Of a stretch of DNA of 64,000 nt, positions 26,340 to 37,464 are shown in pieces; positions within the stretch are counted from its first letter, which is position 1; the number at the start of each line of letters is the position of its first letter. Location of the stretch: assembly GCF_028372415.1 (NCBI RefSeq), contig NC_092873.1, positions 350,611,890-350,675,889 of the forward strand, written 5' to 3'. Under the pieces are notes generated by a model. The model had not been told where the DNA came from. It saw nothing but the letters and a program-made list of their open reading frames with translations, and did not search any database. The DNA comes from Notamacropus eugenii. Lineage: Eukaryota; Chordata; Mammalia; Diprotodontia; Macropodidae. A program made the translations under genes and the position numbers.

Positions 26340-26520
26340 AAGGAGGTAGCTGGGCACAGTGGGAAGAGTTCTGCCTCCAGAATGGAAGGACCCAGGTTGA
26401 AGTCCTATAAGGCAAGCAAGTCACTCACAATCCCTGGGACTCAGTTCCTTCCTCTGTAAAAATAGAGGATTGGACTAAATGACCCTTTTAGTTCTAGATC
26501 TACCAGCCTGAAGGAAATTA
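26340..26520 (+). repeat. SINE/MIR copy, decayed
   Basis: GGTAGCTGGGCACAGTGGGA head, AAGCAAGTCACTCACAATCC core, then GACCCTTTTAGTTCTAGAT. Confidence 0.7.
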
Positions 26521-26679
26521 GAAAACCTGCTATAGTTTTGAGAATCTGGACTGTCAAAAAGAAGCAACGGAGTCTCTAGTTTGAATTGATTGATGCATAC
26601 ATCCAATTTGCTCCCTTGTTTGTGTAGCTGTCCCATCCTCCCAATCCCCTAGGGAAAAAAAGGAAATTTTTTGATGGTA

Positions 26680-26790
26680 GGGACTGGATTGTCTTTTCTT
26701 TGTTCTATCCAAGTACTACTATAGAGCTTTGCATGTAGTAGATGCTTAATAAGTGCTTATCAAAATGCTAAATATATACTGAATGACTAG
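26680..26790 (+). repeat. L2 3' end
   Basis: GATGGTAGGGACTGGATTGT then TGCATGTAGTAGATGCTTAA. Confidence 0.75.
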
Positions 26791-27229
26791 GGTCATGGTT
26801 GGGGGAGTAGGGCGGGTGAGTAGGGAATTCCCTACTCTCTCAGAAAGTTCTTCTTTAGGTCTCACTTCTGTTTTAGCCAAAACCTCCCCAAACTGTCAAC
26901 TCTAACTTGGTTCTGCCCTGCCAGAAAAGCCATCTGAATATCCCTGTAGAGGACGGAGACAAAGAATCCACCTATCCAAAGAGGCAGGTAGCATTTTGGA
27001 CATTGCTTCTCCCCCAGTCACATCCTACAGCCACCTCATGATGCCAGACCATAAGGGCAGAATAGGCAGAATAGGAGGAGGAAGACAAGGTAGGGAAAAT
27101 TAGACCAGAGCTGCTCCTCACAGCTTCTCTTCTCCTTTTCTTAGAAAAGCCAGGTCCGCCCCCCCTTTATTTCCCAGTCCCTATTTCCCTCTGAAAATGT
27201 AACTCCTATGGAGGCCTAAGGGAATGAAC

Positions 27230-27340
27230 AAAAATGCCATTTTAGGAGGAAACTGCACAGGAGCTGGAAAGGATGTCAGTCTCGTAGAGCCTGGTTTGGG
27301 GTTTGAAATTGGCATCTTAATTGGGCCTATTAAGCTGAGA
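27230..27340. promoter_or_regulatory. Candidate regulatory element
   Basis: Repeat-free run with GGCATCTTAATTGGGCCTAT and TTAAGCTGAG near 27310-27335. TAATT core in a GC-balanced context. Confidence 0.25.
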
Positions 27341-27689
27341 CCCTGTGGATGAAGTCTAGGGCTGGGAGAGAAGCAGGCCCATGCAGAGGCAGACTAGGGC
27401 TCTTGCTTAGGGAGGCAGCTAACATGGGCCTTGTGGAACAAAGGAACCAAACTCTTAATAAAATTAGTGGCTTTCTGAGGCCACTCAGCTGCCCTCCCCT
27501 GCTGTTCACCAGGAAAATATTCTCATAGCAATTCCAGAGCCAGAGAAGGGAGGGCGAGTTGATATATGTATATAAGGATCTATGTGAGTATGGTTCTGTG
27601 TGTTTATGTGTGTGTATGTCTTTGATCATATATGCGACTCTTCACGTGTATTTTTTCCTGTTTATCTTCATTTGTGTCTCTATGTAAAG

Positions 27690-27731
27690 ATATGAGAGAC
27701 AGAGAGAAAGAGAGAGAGAGACAGAGAGAGG

Positions 27732-27782
<51 letters not shown>
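27690..27782. repeat. (GA)n(GT)n microsatellite
   Basis: GA-rich 27690-27732 followed by about 25 perfect GT units to 27782. Confidence 0.95.
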
Positions 27783-27783
<1 letters not shown>

Positions 27784-28400
27784 TTTGAGGTTTGGGGCTG
27801 CTTTTCTTTTTTTAAGAAACCAAACTTGGCAGGCAGGGAAGGGGGAAGGGGAGACATTGGGAAGCTCTTGGTTTCCGGTTCCAGTCTTTTTCCATCTTAA
27901 GAGCAGGAATGGTAGTAGCCACACTTGGGGGCTTGCTGCTGGAATCTCTCTGCAATTCACCCTTTCTCCCTCCTCACCCAATCCCCCAAACTCAGGCTCA
28001 GACCTGTAGCTCTAGACAAGGGAACTGGGGAGGGAATTAGGAAGGTGGGGGAAACTCCCAGACAAGGCTAACCAAACTGTGCCAGGTCAGTTGGAATTTG
28101 AGAATCTTACTCTCCCTCCTGCCATCCCTCATTGGGAAAGAGAGGGAAGGATTTTTCTCTAAGGACCTTGAGCTATATTGCCTTGAAGCCTGGAGAAGGG
28201 GTGTAGATGGTCCTGCCTTATTTTTTTCTTACCTGGTCCTTCCCTCTACATACATTCTGTCCCCTGGGCTGGCCTGGGGAGGCCCAGCTGTTTAGTGAGG
28301 TCTGGCACAATTCCTCCACCTTCATCTTACCTTGGGGCTAATCTCTGGAGATGGGAGAGCCCCAGGCCCCATTTGGCTCCTCCTCTTTGGGTAAGGGAGA
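27783..28400. other. Unique intergenic DNA, nothing recognised
   Basis: No repeat or coding exon seen. Confidence 0.4.
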
Positions 28401-28544
28401 AACAGATGGAAGACTGGTGTCCAGGACCTTCGATTTGGAGTCAGATGCGCTGAGTAACATCTAGGCTGTCCTCCCTCTCTCTCTGCCTCATTTCTTTAAC
28501 TGGGAAAGAAATAACAAATAATGCATCAGAGAGTACAACTGGGT

Positions 28545-28905
28545 TTGAAGTTAAAAGATTCGAGTTAAAATTTGGATTGTGCCACTCACTGGTTACCTGT
28601 GTGACTTTGAGCATATCACTTTGGCGTTCCAGGTTTGGGGTTCTATATCTGTAACATGCAGAAGTTGTAATAGATCAGGAGTCCTTAATCTCTTTTTATC
28701 ATAGACCCCCTTAACAGTCTGATAACACCTATGCATCCCTTCGTAGAATAATGTTTTTAAATGCATAAAGTAAAATACATTAGAATACCAACTATATTGA
28801 AATATAGTCATTAAAATGTGTTGGGGGTTTTTTAATTCATCAACTCCAGGTGAAGAGCCCCTGGATTGATCATCTCTAGGGTGCCTTCTAGTTCTAAATT
28901 CTATT
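28545..28905 (+). repeat. MIR SINE split by a hAT-type element
   Basis: Left part: TTACCTGTGTGACTTTGAGC ... GTAATAGAT (to 28675). Right part: GATTGATCATCTCTAGGGTG then CCTTCTAGTTCTAAATTC (from 28864). Confidence 0.8.
28676..28863. mobile_element. hAT-type non-autonomous DNA transposon
   Basis: Ends CAGGAGTCCTTAATCTC and CCAGGTGAAGAGCCCCTG. Interior GAATAATGTTTTTAAATGCA and ATTGAAATATAGTCATTAAA matches the copy at 62381-62554. Confidence 0.8.
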
Positions 28906-29329
28906 TACTGACAGGATCTTGGGGGGGTGGGGTAGGAGGAAGAGGAGAAATCAGGGGAAGAAAGGGAGCCCTCACCTCGGAGATGGGGAGCAGGGTATCT
29001 CTGCCTCTCCGTTCCTGCTCCATAGCTCTTAGCAAGACAGAGCCAGCACTCTGTCCTCTGGAACCACAGAAAACTCGGTCACTAGCAAAGCCCATAAAGA
29101 TAAAGAATGGAGAGGGGAATGGAAGACAGGAGAGAGAGAAGAGGAGAAACAGAAAACAAAGACAAAGAAGGAGATAATAGGAAAAAGACTGAAAGAAAGG
29201 AGAGGGAGGGAAAGAGAATGAAACTACAATTTTTCTTTGAGAATGAAGTTTTTTTTTTTTTTATTGGGAAAGCCAGAGAATCCAAATGAAACAATTAAAT
29301 TCAAAGCAAAAAACATTGAATTAACATCT

Positions 29330-29570
29330 ATTATGCACAGAGACAGGCAGCAGGGCATACTGAAGAGAGGACTGACCTTGGAATCGAGCAAAACTGAGGT
29401 CTACTTCTGGACACATTCTGACTGTGTGACCACCCACCCCCACCCCCCACAAGTCTCTTAACCTCCCAATGCCTCCAGGCAGCAGCTCTAAGATTTTAAC
29501 TTGCACAACAGGTGCAGATCTGCATTGGTAAACAATTTTCTCACTAAGATTTCTCTAGACCAATGAAATC
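29330..29570 (+). repeat. MIR-type SINE
   Basis: Sense core with TTCTGACTGTGTGACCACC. It is followed by the GTGCAGATCTGCATTGGTAA and ACCAATGAAATCACAAATCT block that recurs at the end of some marsupial MIR copies (compare 19905 and 38590). Confidence 0.6.
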
Positions 29571-29619
29571 ACAAATCTAGTAGGAAGAAAAAAAATGTAC
29601 TGGGAACAAGACACAAAGA

Positions 29620-30350
29620 TCAATAAATTGGTATCTTCCTTCTTGGCACTTGCAGTCTAATAGACATGTACACAAATAGGAATGATATATTCTGCAAGGC
29701 AGAATATAAGTGCAAAGGAGGGGTCCAGAAGACATTTGAAGAAATCACTTCTGATGGGGTGGGAATGGGAGAACCAGGGAAGAATTGGGGGAATCAGTGA
29801 AAGCTTCAAGGAGGAGAGAGAATCTCAGACAGTTCTTAAGAAAAGGAAATGAAGGAAAGGTTGCTTCTAGACATAGGGGACAGAACAAGTCAAGGCAGAG
29901 ATAGGAGTGGACAGGGTAAGAAAAGGGCACAGGGAGTAGTTCAACTTGGCAAAAACACAGAACCATATGAGGGTAGCAGTACAAAAGGGGGCCAGAAAGG
30001 TAGGTTGGTGCCAGTCATAGGAACTCAGCTCCAAAACACTTCACTCCTTTGACTTCAAATTCAGTTTTCTCACCACTAAACTGAGATTATTCATTACTTG
30101 TGTAGGGGAAAGGAGGCACAGGGAGGGGGAAGACAGCCTGGATCAAAGGTGAGCAGGGCATTGAATGCCAGGATTAAGAGCTGGCACTTGATTCAGCAGA
30201 CAATGGGAAGCAAAAAAAGGTGTTTGATCAGAGGAGTGCAGTGATCTAATTTGTGCATTAGGAAGATTCTTTTGGCCGCTTCCCATGGATTAGGCAGAAG
30301 GAAAGAGGAAACAAGGAGACCCATTAAGAGCCATTTATAATTGTTTAGAG
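29620..30350 (-). repeat. L2 LINE fragment, antisense
   Basis: CTTGGCACTTGCAGTCTAAT, GGGGGCCAGAAAGGTAGGTT, GATCAGAGGAGTGCAGTGAT, AGGAAGATTCTTTTGGCCGC: antisense L2 3' region in consensus order. Confidence 0.7.
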
Positions 30351-30559
30351 AAGCAGTGACTACGGCTGGTTGGTGGAGAAGGGAGTAAAAATTAGGGGGC
30401 ATGTGTTGTTTAGTTTTGTGGAGCTGCTTCTCCCCCTATTTTTTTTTTTAACTCTTTGTAATGCGGGATGGCTCACTGGACAAGGGAAGGGATGAGATAT
30501 GTTCAGAAATAAGGGTGATAAAAATATAAAAATGTAAATTTTAAAGAAAATCAAAGGAG

Positions 30560-31560
30560 AGATTTGAAAGCTATAAAGGTGGAATTGACAAGATGTTGGT
30601 AGCTGATGAAGAAGAGAGAAAAGTAAAGGAAGACTCCAGATTTTGAGCCCAGGTGGCTGGGAGGATGGATGGTGATACCATTTTCAGAAATAAGGTTAGC
30701 AAGAGGAGCAGGTTTGGAGAGGAAGAATAGAATGTTGAAGTTGAGGCACTGATGGGAGAGTGAGGGTGTCGCCCATTGATTAGTTGAATATGTGAGTCTG
30801 GAGATTTTGGAGTTATCTGCATAGAGGTAACTGAATCCATGGAAGTTGATGAGATGGTACACAAAAGATACATATAGGGATAGACGCATGGAGTAAGAGT
30901 AAACAGGGAGGAGGCTCTCAAGAGACCTCGCAGTAGAAACATAAGAGAAAATGATATTAACTAGGGGGTAGGTACAGAGGAGGGTGATCCAGAAAAGGGC
31001 ACATGTAGTAAGTGACATTTGAACTGATCTCTGAAGGAAGCTAGGCATTCTAGGTGGCAGAAATAAGGAGGGAGGGCATTCTGGACGTGGGAGACCAACC
31101 ACGTAAGGGGTATGAGGTGGGGGATGTAATGTCGCACGGTACCGTTGGGAAATACTCACATTCCAGTTGGACTGGAATGGAGTTTGTGTGAGATGAGGTG
31201 GGGGATGGAGTGGGAGTGAGGGTGGAGGGGTCTAACATGAAATCAGCCTGGAGCCGGATTGTGGAAGGCTTTAAATAGCTTGGTGAAGAGTTTGCAGTTT
31301 ATCCTAACATCTCTTCCAGGTCTGTCCCCACCCCACCTCAGCTTCTAATGGCTTTCCTCCCTATTTTGTGTTTAATTACTTTGTATTTATTCTCGTGTCT
31401 CCTTGTTAGAAAGTAAGCCCTTTAAGAGTCGGAACTTTTCATTCTTTGTGTAAGTATCCTCGGCACTTAGCCCAGTGGCTGGCACGTGGCAGGTGCTTAA
31501 TAAATGATTGATTGATGCTGGGGGCTATTGGGAGCCATTGAAGGTTAGTGACGCGACTGG
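30560..31560 (-). repeat. L2 LINE with RT remnant, antisense, holding a nested L2 3' end
   Basis: Translated on the - strand, about 30770-30860 reads FHGFSYLYADNSKISR, the decayed RT active-site block of L2 (HGF..YLYADD). Beyond 31010 a second antisense L2 stretch follows (CTGAAGGAAGCTAGGCATTC ... CCGGATTGTGGAAGGCTTTA). It is interrupted at about 31306-31515 by a sense L2 3' end and resumes at GGGCTATTGGGAGCCATTGA. Confidence 0.75.
31306..31515 (+). repeat. L2 3' end nested in antisense L2
   Basis: CTTTAAGAGTCGGAACTTTT, CACTTAGCCCAGTGGCTGG, GGTGCTTAATAAATGATTGA. Confidence 0.75.
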
Positions 31561-31759
31561 AATTCAAACCCAAGTCTATCCAGATTCCAGATCCACATTT
31601 CCCCTCTACTATTTCTTTTAGGGCTTTTTCTAGCCCCTAGGGTTGTACCATTTAGAAAAAACAAAAACCAACTACTTCTTTATCTCTGGATTTCAGAACT
31701 ACCCCTACCCACTCAAGTCCCATTTTACACATATGCATGGAAAAAGTGTAGCACGTGCT

Positions 31760-31910
31760 CTGGATTTGTGGTGAGAGAACTTGAATTTGATCTCTGGCTC
31801 TGTGACTTTGGATAAGTCATTTACCTTCTTTGAGCCTTAGTTTCCACATCTGTAACATGAATGGGTTGGATTATATGACATCTAGTCTCTCTTCTAGTTC
31901 TAAAGCTAGT
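31760..31910 (+). repeat. MIR SINE
   Basis: GGCTCTGTGACTTTGGATAA, TTAGTTTCCACATCTGTAAC, CTCTTCTAGTTCTAAAGC. Confidence 0.8.
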
Positions 31911-32699
31911 GAACAATAGTACCGCTGCCTCCCATCTTCTTCATCCCTCCATCTTCGTCCAATCTGGTTTATTCTTAGTGGGAGAATTCCCCACTGCCTA
32001 AGAAAGAGTTAATGCCTAGGTTCCTCTTTCTTTTTCCTCAGCAAATATTGGGAGGAGAAAAAAGAAGTTTCTTTTAAAGGGAAATGAAGTGATTTAGAGA
32101 GTCCCTGAGGATAGAAAGAGGACTGAGGGAGTTCATGGTCTCAACCTGAATTGACACTAAATACTCATAAAGGCAATGAAAGAACAGAATAAGTGGCTAA
32201 AGAAAAGCGAGTGTCATCAAATCCCTTGGAGTATAAACTCTGATTTTCTGCATTCTGCCCTGGGTACATTAGACACCCTTTACAGAGGTGGAGAATGGGC
32301 AAGATGACCTAGGGTCCACATTATTATTGAGGAGCCCATGCTCTTTACCTGTTCCTGCTACTCCACTCACCTCCAGGTTCTCTTTCCACCTCTTTCTATT
32401 CTCCTTCCTGCTTTGAATTCCATGGGCCCCCTTCCCCTGAGAACATGCTGACTCTTAGAGGTCATGTCTATACAGGCTCCAATTATCTGGATGATATCCC
32501 AGGGAATTGGGCAAGTCTCGTATAAAATCCTAAGCAGCCACCACCCCTGAGACAAAAGTGAGGATTGGGTTTGAGTAACTTGCTTCTATAGCTATGTAGC
32601 CTCTGCCTATCCCTCCATCATCTCTCCCCACCTCCCATAATAGGTTTAGGGGATTGGGGGGAGGTGTAGCCCTGTCCCTCGAACCCCCCTCCACTTCTA
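31911..32699. other. Unique intergenic DNA, nothing recognised
   Basis: No gene or interspersed repeat seen. It borders the best candidate enhancer to the right. Confidence 0.4.
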
Positions 32700-33240
32700 T
32701 ATTCCCTTTTTCCCACCTGCAAGTAATTTAGGAAATGAACTGGTAGTTAAGATTCCATTGTGGACTCAGCTGCCCCCAAATCCCCTACAGATCTGTGTGT
32801 ATTTGGGGGCCCCTCCCCTAAGACCCCCTTGCCCTCTTTCGTCTTCACAGCAGCAAATTACTTGTAATTATCTCACATTGAAAAGCCTTCAGGAGCTGCT
32901 CCCAAAATTGCTTTAATTGAATCTCATTTCAGTGTGTGTGTGGGGAGGGTGAGGATGGGGGTCTGGGGTGGGGTGAGAGTCTTTGTCTTAAAATAGCATA
33001 TGGGAAGAGGTGGGAGAGGGGAGAGGATCAAGCCAGTCCCAAATGAGATGATAGAACTCAAAGACTTCTCCAGTGTCAAACACCCTATACTTTAAAAGAA
33101 AATGTCAATCATTCCCTTCTCCTTGGCTTCCAATATCATCTGCATATGCAAATAAGCATCCGTTGGTACTGTTTTCCCTCTCTTTTTAAAGCCTTGGGTT
33201 CTCTAACAAAGCAATTGCTGGAGTGCTTGTTGGTTGTATT
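32700..33240. promoter_or_regulatory. Best candidate shared DLX3-DLX4 intergenic enhancer
   Basis: 540 bp free of interspersed repeats. TAATT-type homeodomain cores: AGTAATTTAG (32722), GCAAATTACTTGTAATTATC (32853-32872) and CTTTAATTGA (32911). A POU octamer ATGCAAAT lies at 33146-33153, inside TGCATATGCAAATAAGC. A SOX-like AACAAAG lies at 33206 and GCAATTGC at 33211. Known: mammalian Dlx3-Dlx4 pairs have functional intergenic enhancers, one driving pharyngeal arch expression. Whether this is that element is inference. Confidence 0.5.
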
Positions 33241-33574
33241 TTTTTCCTCAACCCTCCTCTCACTCCTGACCCTAAGGGAATAGATCTATATAATCCAGAG
33301 GAAAGTAGGATTTGGATATAGATAAATTAAACTGATCACCTCACAATATCTTTCCTCCTCCATCCTGAAAATTCTTCTATGAGATGGCTACATGCCTAGT
33401 CAACATCTGTAGACCCCCATGGTCTCTCCTTTCTGCACACTGAGAGCTTGGGACTTTTAATGGGCCAGAGCAGTATGGGCACCTAGAAACAGAAAGAAGT
33501 TGGGAGTCAAGAAAGCCATTAGGAGACTCTCAGTTTCAGGGCTGTAGTAGCTCCAAGCTAGCTGATTGCCTTTT

Positions 33575-33752
33575 TGGAGGCAGTGGAAATAGGGAAGACT
33601 TGGATTCAGGCACTTGAATTCACATCCTTATTACTTGTCTAACCTTGGCTCAATCATTATTTAATCTTTGGGTGTCAGTTTCCTTAACTGTCAAATAGAG
33701 TGGGTGGACTAGATGTCTTTGAAAGGTCCTTGCCATCTCTAAATCTGTGATC
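33575..33752 (+). repeat. MIR SINE
   Basis: GGGAAGACTTGGATTCAGGC, TGTCTAACCTTGGCTCAATC, GTCAGTTTCCTTAACTGTC, then TCTCTAAATCTGTGATCC. A short second copy follows to about 33830. Confidence 0.75.
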
Positions 33753-33939
33753 CAATGATCTCTTGGCTCTTCAGTTTCCTTTTCTATAAAATGAAGGCAG
33801 TTCGACTAGAAGGTACTTTCCTTCTTTATCTTTTTGGAGCCAAGAGGAGGAATTGTGTGGGGAGTGTGTGCAGAAACCTGTCAGTGAGTACACCAGGTTG
33901 GTTGGGAGCAGTAATAGTCTCTCTGCTTCTTAAGTTTAC

Positions 33940-34110
33940 AGCCTCTGCTGTTGTTTTAACGATGAGATGCATGTTCGGCTGTCCAATTAATCTCAGCTTT
34001 GGAGGCTTTCCGAGAGCCAGTGGTAGATTTTATCTTGGGAGCTGTGGAAAGAGATGCCTCCAACCTGGAATGGGGAGCTGATGTTATCGGCCTCCCAGGA
34101 AGAGAGTGAA
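33940..34110. promoter_or_regulatory. Candidate enhancer
   Basis: Repeat-free: TTTTAACGATGAGATGCATG, then GTCCAATTAATCTCAGCTTT (33982-34001) and a TEAD-like GGAATG at 34068. Resembles deeply conserved non-coding DNA in texture. Confidence 0.35.
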
Positions 34111-34394
34111 GGACCTGCTCAAGGTTACGGGTGCAAATGTAGAGGACGGGGCTTGGGAAAAAGAAATGAAAGGGCTAGGTTGAGGCAAAAAGCTTTCTCC
34201 CTTTGGCCTGTCTTCATTTTTCTGCTCCTGCCCACAGTCCTCTCTCTGGGTAGCTGAAGAACTGAATTGGGATTGGCTGAATGAGTGCGGAGGGGAGGTG
34301 GTGAGTGGAGTTGGGGGTCATAGAGACAGTCCTCCCTCATTCTAGGATGAAGGAGTCTCCAGGGGTCTAGACAATCTTTGTTTCCAACAGCTCT

Positions 34395-34500
34395 GGGTCA
34401 GTCCATGAGCAGGAAAATGGAACAATTAATCTTGTATAATAAGCCATCATCTACTCTTGGGCCAGATTTCGTGAATCATTCTTCTATTTCCAAACGATGC
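34395..34500. promoter_or_regulatory. Candidate enhancer, second TAAT block
   Basis: GGAACAATTAATCTTGTATA at 34418-34437 and TTCGTGAATCATTC after it. It shares the CAATTAATC core with the block at 33985. Confidence 0.3.
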
Positions 34501-34644
34501 TGGGTCCTTGCTCTCCTACTTCATCTAGGTGCAGCTTATAGGGGAGTGATTCCCTGCATCTCCCAGGGAGACCTCAAATCAGAGTATTAGATCTGGGAAG
34601 AACCAGTCCATATGGGCCTTGGGTGTGTCTCATACTATCCTAGG

Positions 34645-34825
34645 ATTTAGAGGTGAAGGGAACCTTGGGAGCATCTATTCCAGTCCTTTTCTTTTACAGA
34701 GGATCAGAGAGATGAAATGCCCAACCTCCATATAGACAGGAAATAAGAAAACTGGGATTCAAACCCACATCTTCTACTTCTAAATGTAGGGCTCTTTCAA
34801 TGGCATCATACTGTCTCTCTTACGA
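34645..34825 (-). repeat. MIR SINE
   Basis: GATTTAGAGGTGAAGGGAAC, CTTTTACAGAGGATCAGAGA, GGGATTCAAACCCACATC. Confidence 0.8.
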
Positions 34826-34929
34826 ACTTTGGAACTGATTGTGTGATATGGGAGACACTGGCATGAGACCACTCAACACTGCGTGCCCACCTCAGAGAAG
34901 GTACTGTGCTCTCTAAGCAAAGCAGGATT

Positions 34930-35145
34930 GAGGTAGCTCAGAAGAAACAAGAAATGCACAGATCTAGACAACCCACCCTAAATGTTCACATGGACTATTT
35001 GTGCCCGTCCTGTGGAAGAACATTCCGAGGCTCTATTGGTCTGATCAGCCACGGTCGAACACACCTGTAACTTGACTCTAGCTAGCAGAGCGATGTCATT
35101 TTGGTCCTCTTCAAGAATGAGGGATAACAACAGCAACTACCTGTT
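34930..35145 (+). repeat. LINE-derived fragment with a C2H2 zinc-finger motif
   Basis: In one frame 34999-35070 reads LCPSCGRTFRGSIGLISHGR then THL and a stop, with C-x2-C-x12-H-x3-H spacing. The srIGLisH form is known at the C-terminus of some non-LTR retrotransposon proteins. The tail GAGGGATAACAACAGCAAC is also repeat-like. No intact ORF precedes it. The LINE family is not certain. Confidence 0.45.
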
Positions 35146-35284
35146 GGACAGAGAAAGAAGCCCCACAGCTTGGATACAACAGCCCATTTCATTCCCCATT
35201 GGTCAGGGGCTGAATGGTCAGTACCCATGACCTGGATTTCATCTGGGCTAAACATTTGCCATTCCTCACACCTGAGTTTTAATT

Positions 35285-36130
35285 CCATTCCATTCAACAA
35301 ATATTTATTATTATGTATAAAGATTAAAAAAAAAAAAACCAGCAGTCCTAAACCTCCCACACCCCATCTCCACCCCCCAGTTTACATTATCCTGAGGGTG
35401 GGGAATCCAGCTTGTACATGAATAAGGAAATACATAAAGTATTATAAGGTAATTTTTCAAAAGGAAAGCTTGCTAAGAACAAGGGAATCCGTTAATAGCT
35501 GAGTGGGGAGGGTAGAAGGGGAGGGAATAGATGGGATTCAGAAAAGGCCTAATGTTAAGGTGGCACCTGAGCTGAGCTTGGAAGGAAGTGAGAAATTCTA
35601 GAAGGCAGAGGTAAGGAGGAAGTTCATTCTGGGCAGTAGGGACAGCCTATGCAAAGTCATAGAGGCAGTAGATGGGGTTTCATAGAGTAGACAACAGAGT
35701 ATACAAAAAGGAGTAATATAAAATAAAACTGGAAAGATAGGAGGCAGCCAAATTTCAGAGAATTGTAAACATTAGGTTGATGAGTATCTCTTTAGGGAAA
35801 GGAGAAAGGAAAAGGAATAAGCATTTCTGTATCATCTACTCTGTATCAGACACTCTGCTAAGAAGCGCTTTTTTACAAATACAGTTTGATTTTTAGTCCT
35901 AAACAATAGTAAGCAAAAAAAAAAAATACTATTAAAGGAGATTAAAGAAAAGTAAGAGGAAGTTGTTAAAGATGTTCGAGTAAGTAGTGATGTGAGCATG
36001 TCTACATTTTAGGAATATCAGTTTGGCGGCTGTGCAAAAGACAAATTGTGGAAAGAAGAGGTGAGAGGCAGGGAGACTATTGTGAAAGTCCAGAGGAGAG
36101 ATGATGAGGGCCTGCGTTGTCATATGGGCA
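35285..36130 (-). repeat. L2 LINE, antisense, interrupted
   Basis: CATTCAACAAATATTTATTA (3' end), GGAAGGAAGTGAGAAATTCT, GGGACAGCCTATGCAAAGTC, CAGTTTGGCGGCTGTGCAAA, GAGGGCCTGCGTTG. A non-L2 block lies at about 35780-35980, and a second short L2-like 3' end within it at 35815-35870. Confidence 0.75.
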
Positions 36131-36289
36131 GAATAAGAAAAAATGAGAGGCCAGTGGAATCTGTATAAGATTTGTCATCCAATTTCTTGTCCTGTCTAAG
36201 GGATGTATCTTAACCAAGCCCCTTCCCTAGACACTAATTTTCTCTTATCATTTCTCCCTTCCCTAAGAGTGGCCCCATAAAATACGTTT

Positions 36290-36600
36290 TGCCTAATTGC
36301 GCATGTATAACCTATATCAAATTGCTTACTATCTCAGGGAGGGGAAAGGGAAGGGAGAGAGAGAATTTGAAACTCAAATTTTTAAAAAACAAATGTTAAA
36401 ATTTGTTTTTACAAATGATTGGGGAAAAATTCAAAAATTTTTTGAGGGGGAGGCAATTGAAGTTTCACACAGGATCACACAGCTAATAAGTGTCTAAGGC
36501 TAGATTTGAACTCAGGTCCTACCTGACTCAAGGTTGGTGCTCTATCCACTCAGCCACCTAGATGTCCCCAATTATATTTTTTTAAAGGACTGGTCCCCCT
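36290..36600 (+). repeat. L1 3'-end fragment with nested SINE
   Basis: GCATGTATAACCTATATCAA, AATTTGAAACTCAAATTTTT, ACAAATGATTGGGG: the terminal segment seen also at 40847-41000. An antisense SINE lies at 36443-36568, and L1-like T-rich sequence continues after it. Confidence 0.65.
36443..36568 (-). repeat. Marsupial SINE
   Basis: Reverse complement begins GGGGACATCTAGGTGGCTGA and holds GTTCAAATCTAGCC. Confidence 0.85.
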
Positions 36601-37231
36601 CCCCCCATGTTAATCACCACAGGCCATTATTTTTTCCCTTGGATATCCCTATCTAGCTCCCCAGCTGTTTCTCCTTCTAAGAGAAAGAGATCTGATATGA
36701 ACTGAGATGGAAAAATACTAGAATAAGTTGCAGGACACCTGGGAATACTAGCCTTTTTTGTACTACAGGGGAAAAAGTGTACTTAGAGTATTACATTTGG
36801 GCCTAGGGCTATCATGGAACAAGGGTCAGGCCTGCATTACTGGTTGACCAGACACTGTGTAGCATTTCTTCCACTAAAGCATTTGGAATGGAGGAGATCA
36901 TTGGAATATTTTAGTTCAGGATTCTGAGCCCCAACTTCTAGAAGGAAGAGAGGAAGTAGAGAGAGAAGAAACTTACTTGAGTATGAGGGAGAAGGTACCA
37001 GAGTGTTTAAGGAAAACAGGAAAGGATACACTGGCAATTTGTCCCATTTCTGGGAGACTAGAGTCAGGAAGAAAGTTCATCAGACTGTCTATATTTCCAG
37101 GATGCTCCCCACAAAACGGCCAAACCCATTTTGAAATGTCCTTTGTCACTTCAAAAGTAAAGGAGGGAACAAAGACTGAAGGGAACATGGGAGCATTTTC
37201 AAGTATATTTAGAAGCCTTGATGTGTGGAAA

Positions 37232-37415
37232 AGGAATTAGGATGACAGACTTAGAGCTGGAAGTGAACTCAGAGGCCATTAAGTCTAACCACCTCATTTT
37301 ATAGATGAGGAAACTGAGGTCAAGTGATTTTCCCAGGGTCATACAACTACTAAGTGTCTTAAGGCAGGATTTGAACTTGGCTCCTCCTGATTCTACACCT
37401 AGCACTCTAAGTCTG
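37232..37415 (-). repeat. MIR SINE
   Basis: TTAGAGCTGGAAGTGAACTC, TTTATAGATGAGGAAACTGA, CCCAGGGTCATACAACTACT, TTGAACTTGGCTCC. Confidence 0.85.
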
Positions 37416-37464
37416 AGAGAAGGAATTAAGAGAAGTGTGTGAAGATAAGTCTGTGCAGTTTTTA

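Noticed and set aside
30551-31159. 202-codon - frame
   Set aside because: It is a decayed L2 reverse-transcriptase stretch (YLYADN block), not a host gene.
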